Shown in pieces: positions 36,679 to 40,350 of a stretch of DNA of 40,350 bases. This stretch comes from Aquificaceae bacterium (GTDB lineage: Bacteria; Aquificota; Aquificia; Aquificales; Aquificaceae). The position numbers and the translations under genes are program-made. The notes under the pieces were generated by a model that searched no databases, had not been told where the DNA came from, and saw only the letters and a list, made by a program, of their open reading frames with translations. The stretch spans positions 1 through 40,350 of the forward strand of contig JANXBA010000025.1 in NCBI GenBank assembly GCA_025062075.1, in the 5' to 3' direction. The number at the start of each line of letters is the position of its first letter. Position 1 is the stretch's first letter.

Positions 36679-37363
36679 AAGCTATGCTCCTGAGGTAGGA
36701 CTTTAGCCTGTCTGGGTTGAACTTCACCTTGTAGAGCACCTCTTCCTTTCCGTCCTCACCCAGGAGTGTGGACTCCTCCGCCTCCACGACGCCAGCCCTA
36801 ACAAAGGCGTTTATGATGCTTTCTACTTTGCTGCTTTCCAATCCATACTCCGTGCAAAATTTTCTAATGTACAGCTCCGTAACACTCTGCTCCGCTTCGC
36901 CGTAAGAAGCCTCCTCTACCCTCCTGTTCTCCAAAAGGTACATGCCCAATACGTACATCAACTTTGAAGTCATTATGCTTATGACCCTTCTGTTTAGGTT
37001 GTTGATGCGTTTTGACAGCTCTTTCAACATGGTGTGGGCAAGCTCTGGCACACGGCTTACTGCGGAGAGGAAAGTCTCTACATCAAAGACCAGGGCGGTC
37101 ACTACGGAGGAAGCTCTTACTGTGGCAGTCCTCTCCCCCTCTAAGAAGATTCCCATTTCGCCGAAGATACTCCCAGGGCCAGCCAGACCCACGAAGACCT
37201 CGTCTTCACCTACCCCCTTCTTAAAGACGGAGGCGTGTCCGCTCAGCAGGACGAAGACCTTGTCAGCTTTTTCACCCTCCTTTAGGATAACATCGCCCAT
37301 GTTGAACTTGACCTCTTCTCCTAATTCCTTTATTTTGCTTATCATTTCCTCCCTTAACTGCAT
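36671..37363 (-). CDS. Crp/Fnr-family cyclic-nucleotide-binding regulator
   Basis: ORF 230 aa; cNMP-binding pattern GDVILKEGEKADKVFVLLSG...GSIFGEMGIFLEGERTATVRA; C-terminal winged-helix-like region; SD GGAGGT. Confidence 0.88.
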   Translation of the reverse strand: MQLREEMISKIKELGEEVKFNMGDVILKEGEKADKVFVLLSGHASVFKKGVGEDEVFVGLAGPGSIFGEMGIFLEGERTATVRASSVVTALVFDVETFLSAVSRVPELAHTMLKELSKRINNLNRRVISIMTSKLMYVLGMYLLENRRVEEASYGEAEQSVTELYIRKFCTEYGLESSKVESIINAFVRAGVVEAEESTLLGEDGKEEVLYKVKFNPDRLKSYLRSIAYV

Positions 37364-37396
37364 AACTCTACCTCCGGACGGTTTAGTTTTATTATT

Positions 37397-38191
37397 TTAA
37401 ACCGTTAGCTTGCGTTTACCCACTATGGGATACACTTTGTAGTCTAATTTTCTGAGTTCTTCCAACACTTCCTTCTCGTGAGAGGGTTTGATGTGAACTA
37501 CATACACCCGTAGGTCTTTCCTGCTTATGAGTTTTATGTCTTCTCTCAAGCTCTGAGGAGTGTGGTGCAGGCTTGCCTGCGCTACCATGGACATGTAAGA
37601 AGGGAAGGACACATCCACCAAAACTAGTTTTATCTCGGGGTCTTCCTGTATCATCTTCCACAGCTCCGGGTTGCGGTAGGTGTCTGAGGTGTATACTATC
37701 CCTCTGCCTTCCCTCTTGACGATAAGGCTTACGGTAGGTACCGTGTGTCTGCTCTCCACTGGTATGAGCCTGTAGCCGTCTATGTGGTACTCCTGTAGAG
37801 GTTTTATCTGCACGTACTCAACGGCATACTCATCGGTGGTAGGAAGCTTCAGAGAACTAAACTCAGGCCACACATCCCAGTTCATGATGTTTTTCCTCAA
37901 AGAGTCCAGCGTCTCAGGCAGACCGTATATCTTGAGAGGCTTTTCTCTGAGGCCGTATGTGTAGTCTATGAGAAAGGGTATGTCAACCAAGTGGTCCAAG
38001 TGAGAATGTGTTAACACTACGTGCTCCACCTGCAGGAGTTTATCTCTACTGAGGGCAAAAATGTTGCCAGCGTCCAGCAGAAGGCTTTCTGGTAGGTAAA
38101 GGCACATGCTGTACCTGTCTTTTGCCCGGCCTCCAGCACTTCCCAGCACGTAGAAAAACCAGCCGTTACTTTTCTTTTGCCACATACACAC
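37397..38191 (-). CDS. MBL-fold hydrolase, probable class-II (PDE1/CpdP-type) 3',5'-cAMP phosphodiesterase
   Basis: ORF 264 aa; VVLTHSHLDHLVDIPFLIDYTYG, ESRHTVPTVSLIVKREGRGIVYTSDTYRN. Confidence 0.82.
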   Translation of the reverse strand: MCMWQKKSNGWFFYVLGSAGGRAKDRYSMCLYLPESLLLDAGNIFALSRDKLLQVEHVVLTHSHLDHLVDIPFLIDYTYGLREKPLKIYGLPETLDSLRKNIMNWDVWPEFSSLKLPTTDEYAVEYVQIKPLQEYHIDGYRLIPVESRHTVPTVSLIVKREGRGIVYTSDTYRNPELWKMIQEDPEIKLVLVDVSFPSYMSMVAQASLHHTPQSLREDIKLISRKDLRVYVVHIKPSHEKEVLEELRKLDYKVYPIVGKRKLTV

Positions 38192-40223
38192 CCTCCCATC
38201 TCTCCGGCGGTTCCAACACCAGTTGCCTGCAACGCTTTAACATGGCTTCAGAGGGACCGTCGTTAAATTTTAACACGAGCTCTTCAAACTCTATCATGGC
38301 CTCTTCAAAGTGGCCTTTAAAGTATCTGTCCAGAGCTCTCTCGTAGAGCTCCTTCAAGAGCCTGTTGTTAGGGGTGTCTTCCATAAGCTCGTAGAGTAGA
38401 ACTGCCTGACTTTTCCCCTTTACCGCCACTCGGTCCAGAGGTCTTAAGAGAAACTCCTCTTCAAGCCCTTTTGCGGTAAACTGGCTCAAGATGATGTTCG
38501 TGTTGTAGAGTTTGTTGAGTCCCTCAAGCCTTGAGGCCAAGTTGACCGTGTCTCCTATGGCGGTGTAGTCAAAGCGAACCCTTGACCCCATGTTGCCTAC
38601 GACCGCGTACCCTGTGTTTATGCCTATGCCCACGTTCAGCTCAAGCCCAAACTTGGCCTTAAAGCCAGCGTTGAGCTCTTTTAGCCTTCTCACCATTCTC
38701 AAGGCGGTCCTACAGGCCCTGTCCCTGTGCTGTGGTAGGTCCAAGGGGGCGTTAAAAACAGCCATGATGGCGTCTCCTATGTACTTGTCCAGCATCCCGC
38801 CCTCCTCTAGCACTATAAGGGTCATGGGCTCTAAGTATTCGTTGAGCAGGGAAACCAACTTCTCCGGGTCAAGCCCTTCTGAAAGGGTGGTAAAACCGCG
38901 CAGGTCTGAAAACAGCACCGTTATCTCCCGCTTCTCTCCTCCCAGCTTGAGCTTTTCTGGGTCCTTCAGGATTATTTCTAAGAGCTGAGGGGAAACATAG
39001 CTGGAGAAGGCCTTTTTTAGCTCACCCACCCTGCGTTCAGAGGTGTAGTAGAGGTAGGTTTCTACCGTCAGGTAAGAAAAGCTCAGAGAAAGCAGGGGAT
39101 AGAAGAAGGGCACGTAAACCTTCATGTAAACAAACAGGAGCACGCAGGCAGAGAAGACGGACAGAAGCAGTGTTAAGTACATTACCGCCCTGTGTCTTAA
39201 CTTTTTCAGGGCAAGGAATGAAAGGGGGAGCAAACCCAAGAAGGGCACCAGCACATAAAGGCTCTGGGAAAAATCTCTTACTAAGTCTCTGGTGAGAAGG
39301 TTGGAAAGGGCGATGTAGTGCAGGTACACGCCAGGAGTGGCCGGGTCAAGAGGAGTGGGCCTTATGTCGTAGATGCCTATTTCAGTAGCTCCCACCAAAA
39401 CCACTTTGTCCTTCAAGGATACCTTTCCCTGCAGCACTTCTACCGCAGGCACTACTTTTACCGTCTTTGTGGAGGGAAAGTTGAGGAGAAGGGAGTTCCT
39501 GTTGGAAAGCGGAAGAGTAAACTCACCGAGCTTTGCCTCCTCTATGCCCGAGGAGGATACCACGAGCTCTAAGTCCTTGTTCTCTAAGAATCTGTAGGCC
39601 TGTAAGGCCATGGAGGGGAAGATACTGCCTTGGAACATGTAGGCCACAGGATACCTTCTGTACAGACCGTCAGGGTCAGGCTCGGAGTTGAAAGGTGCTT
39701 GGGCCAAAACTGCACTGGCTATGGGTCTTACGCTGAGCTCCACAAAGGGAAACTCCTTTATGCCCACTCTGCTTTCCAACTTTTTGACCCTTAGAAGTTC
39801 GCTGTCTCTGAGAAGGTCTGCCTCTTCAGAGGTGGCGGTTTTGGTAGCGTCCCTGCGGAAGAAAAAGCCCATTATAGCATTGCTGGTCTCCTGCAGAGCT
39901 CTTGAGAGTTCTTTGTCGCCCGGTGCAGGCTCGGAGAAGACCATGTCAAAAAGCACCAGGTTTGCCCCTGAGAGTTCCTGCACAAGTTCTGCCATAGTCT
40001 GCCTGCTCCAAGGCCACCTGCCCAACTGGTTTACGCTCTTTTCGTCTACCGCCACCACCACCAGGTCAGGGTGGGGCTCGTGTTCCTTCCCCAAAAAGTG
40101 CTGGAAAAGGTAGAGACTGTCCTCTACTCTGAGACGGACCGCTTCCATAAAACTCGGCTTGAAGTGAAAAAGAAGGAGCAAAGCCAAGCTCAAGGCAAAG
40201 TTTATGAGGGCTACCTTATGCAA
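38166..40223 (-). CDS. CHASE2-domain class III adenylate/guanylate cyclase (TTG start)
   Basis: ORF 685 aa; extracytoplasmic CHASE2-like region, TM helices, then EITVLFSDLRGFTTLSEGL...GGMLDKYIGDAIMAVFNAP...RFDYTAIGDTVNLASRLEGLNK. Confidence 0.94.
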   Translation of the reverse strand: MHKVALINFALSLALLLLFHFKPSFMEAVRLRVEDSLYLFQHFLGKEHEPHPDLVVVAVDEKSVNQLGRWPWSRQTMAELVQELSGANLVLFDMVFSEPAPGDKELSRALQETSNAIMGFFFRRDATKTATSEEADLLRDSELLRVKKLESRVGIKEFPFVELSVRPIASAVLAQAPFNSEPDPDGLYRRYPVAYMFQGSIFPSMALQAYRFLENKDLELVVSSSGIEEAKLGEFTLPLSNRNSLLLNFPSTKTVKVVPAVEVLQGKVSLKDKVVLVGATEIGIYDIRPTPLDPATPGVYLHYIALSNLLTRDLVRDFSQSLYVLVPFLGLLPLSFLALKKLRHRAVMYLTLLLSVFSACVLLFVYMKVYVPFFYPLLSLSFSYLTVETYLYYTSERRVGELKKAFSSYVSPQLLEIILKDPEKLKLGGEKREITVLFSDLRGFTTLSEGLDPEKLVSLLNEYLEPMTLIVLEEGGMLDKYIGDAIMAVFNAPLDLPQHRDRACRTALRMVRRLKELNAGFKAKFGLELNVGIGINTGYAVVGNMGSRVRFDYTAIGDTVNLASRLEGLNKLYNTNIILSQFTAKGLEEEFLLRPLDRVAVKGKSQAVLLYELMEDTPNNRLLKELYERALDRYFKGHFEEAMIEFEELVLKFNDGPSEAMLKRCRQLVLEPPERWEGVYVAKEK

Positions 40224-40350
40224 GGAGTTCTCACTTCAGGGTCTCGTGGATTTGTGTAGTCCGTGTTGGAGCGGTTCTGCTGAAGCTCCTGTTGAGCGTC
40301 CAACCTCCTTACGAAGTCTGCCCCTACTATGTAAGAACTACCTGCGGTGG
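40211..40350 (-). CDS. C-terminal fragment of an unidentified protein (runs off right edge)
   Basis: Open frame to the window edge: ...TAGSSYIVGADFVRRLDAQQELQQNRSNTDYTNPRDPEVRTPCIR-stop; overlaps the cyclase start. Confidence 0.55.
   Translation of the reverse strand, partial: TAGSSYIVGADFVRRLDAQQELQQNRSNTDYTNPRDPEVRTPCIR

Overview
The window looks like core-plus-accessory chromosome of a thermophilic, Aquificales-like (Hydrogenobacter/Thermocrinis-type) bacterium. That lineage is inferred from a citryl-CoA lyase homologue, a Trbp111-like protein and gene style; I could not run a phylogeny. The left edge holds the 5' end of a 16S rRNA gene (minus strand) behind two consensus tandem promoters. 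Next come an orphan MoxR ATPase, a tRNA-Ala, a five-gene TetR/TolC/HlyD efflux cassette with no inner-membrane pump, pyrB-coaBC, a decayed Uma2-type nuclease, serA, a frameshifted GT9 glycosyltransferase, citryl-CoA lyase, a PpiD/SurA-like chaperone, dksA, Fe-ADH, queD, a PHP protein, trpS, lpxK, a pabA/trpG-type amidotransferase, purD and pstSCAB. The two most interesting regions are signalling operons. (i) Roadblock / MglA-type GTPase / undescribed zinc-ribbon protein / EAL-GGDEF lies directly upstream of pst, and both transcription units carry the same 11-bp-spaced GTTAA repeat (PHO-box-like). (ii) CHASE2 adenylate cyclase / class-II-like cAMP phosphodiesterase / Crp-type regulator / GAF-HD-GYP looks like a self-contained cAMP-to-c-di-GMP circuit, apparently continuing into a lipoprotein and a CTERM-like anchored protein. 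A third theme is a set of -10 boxes about 7 nt from start codons, predicting leaderless mRNAs. No CRISPR array, IS element or prophage was seen.
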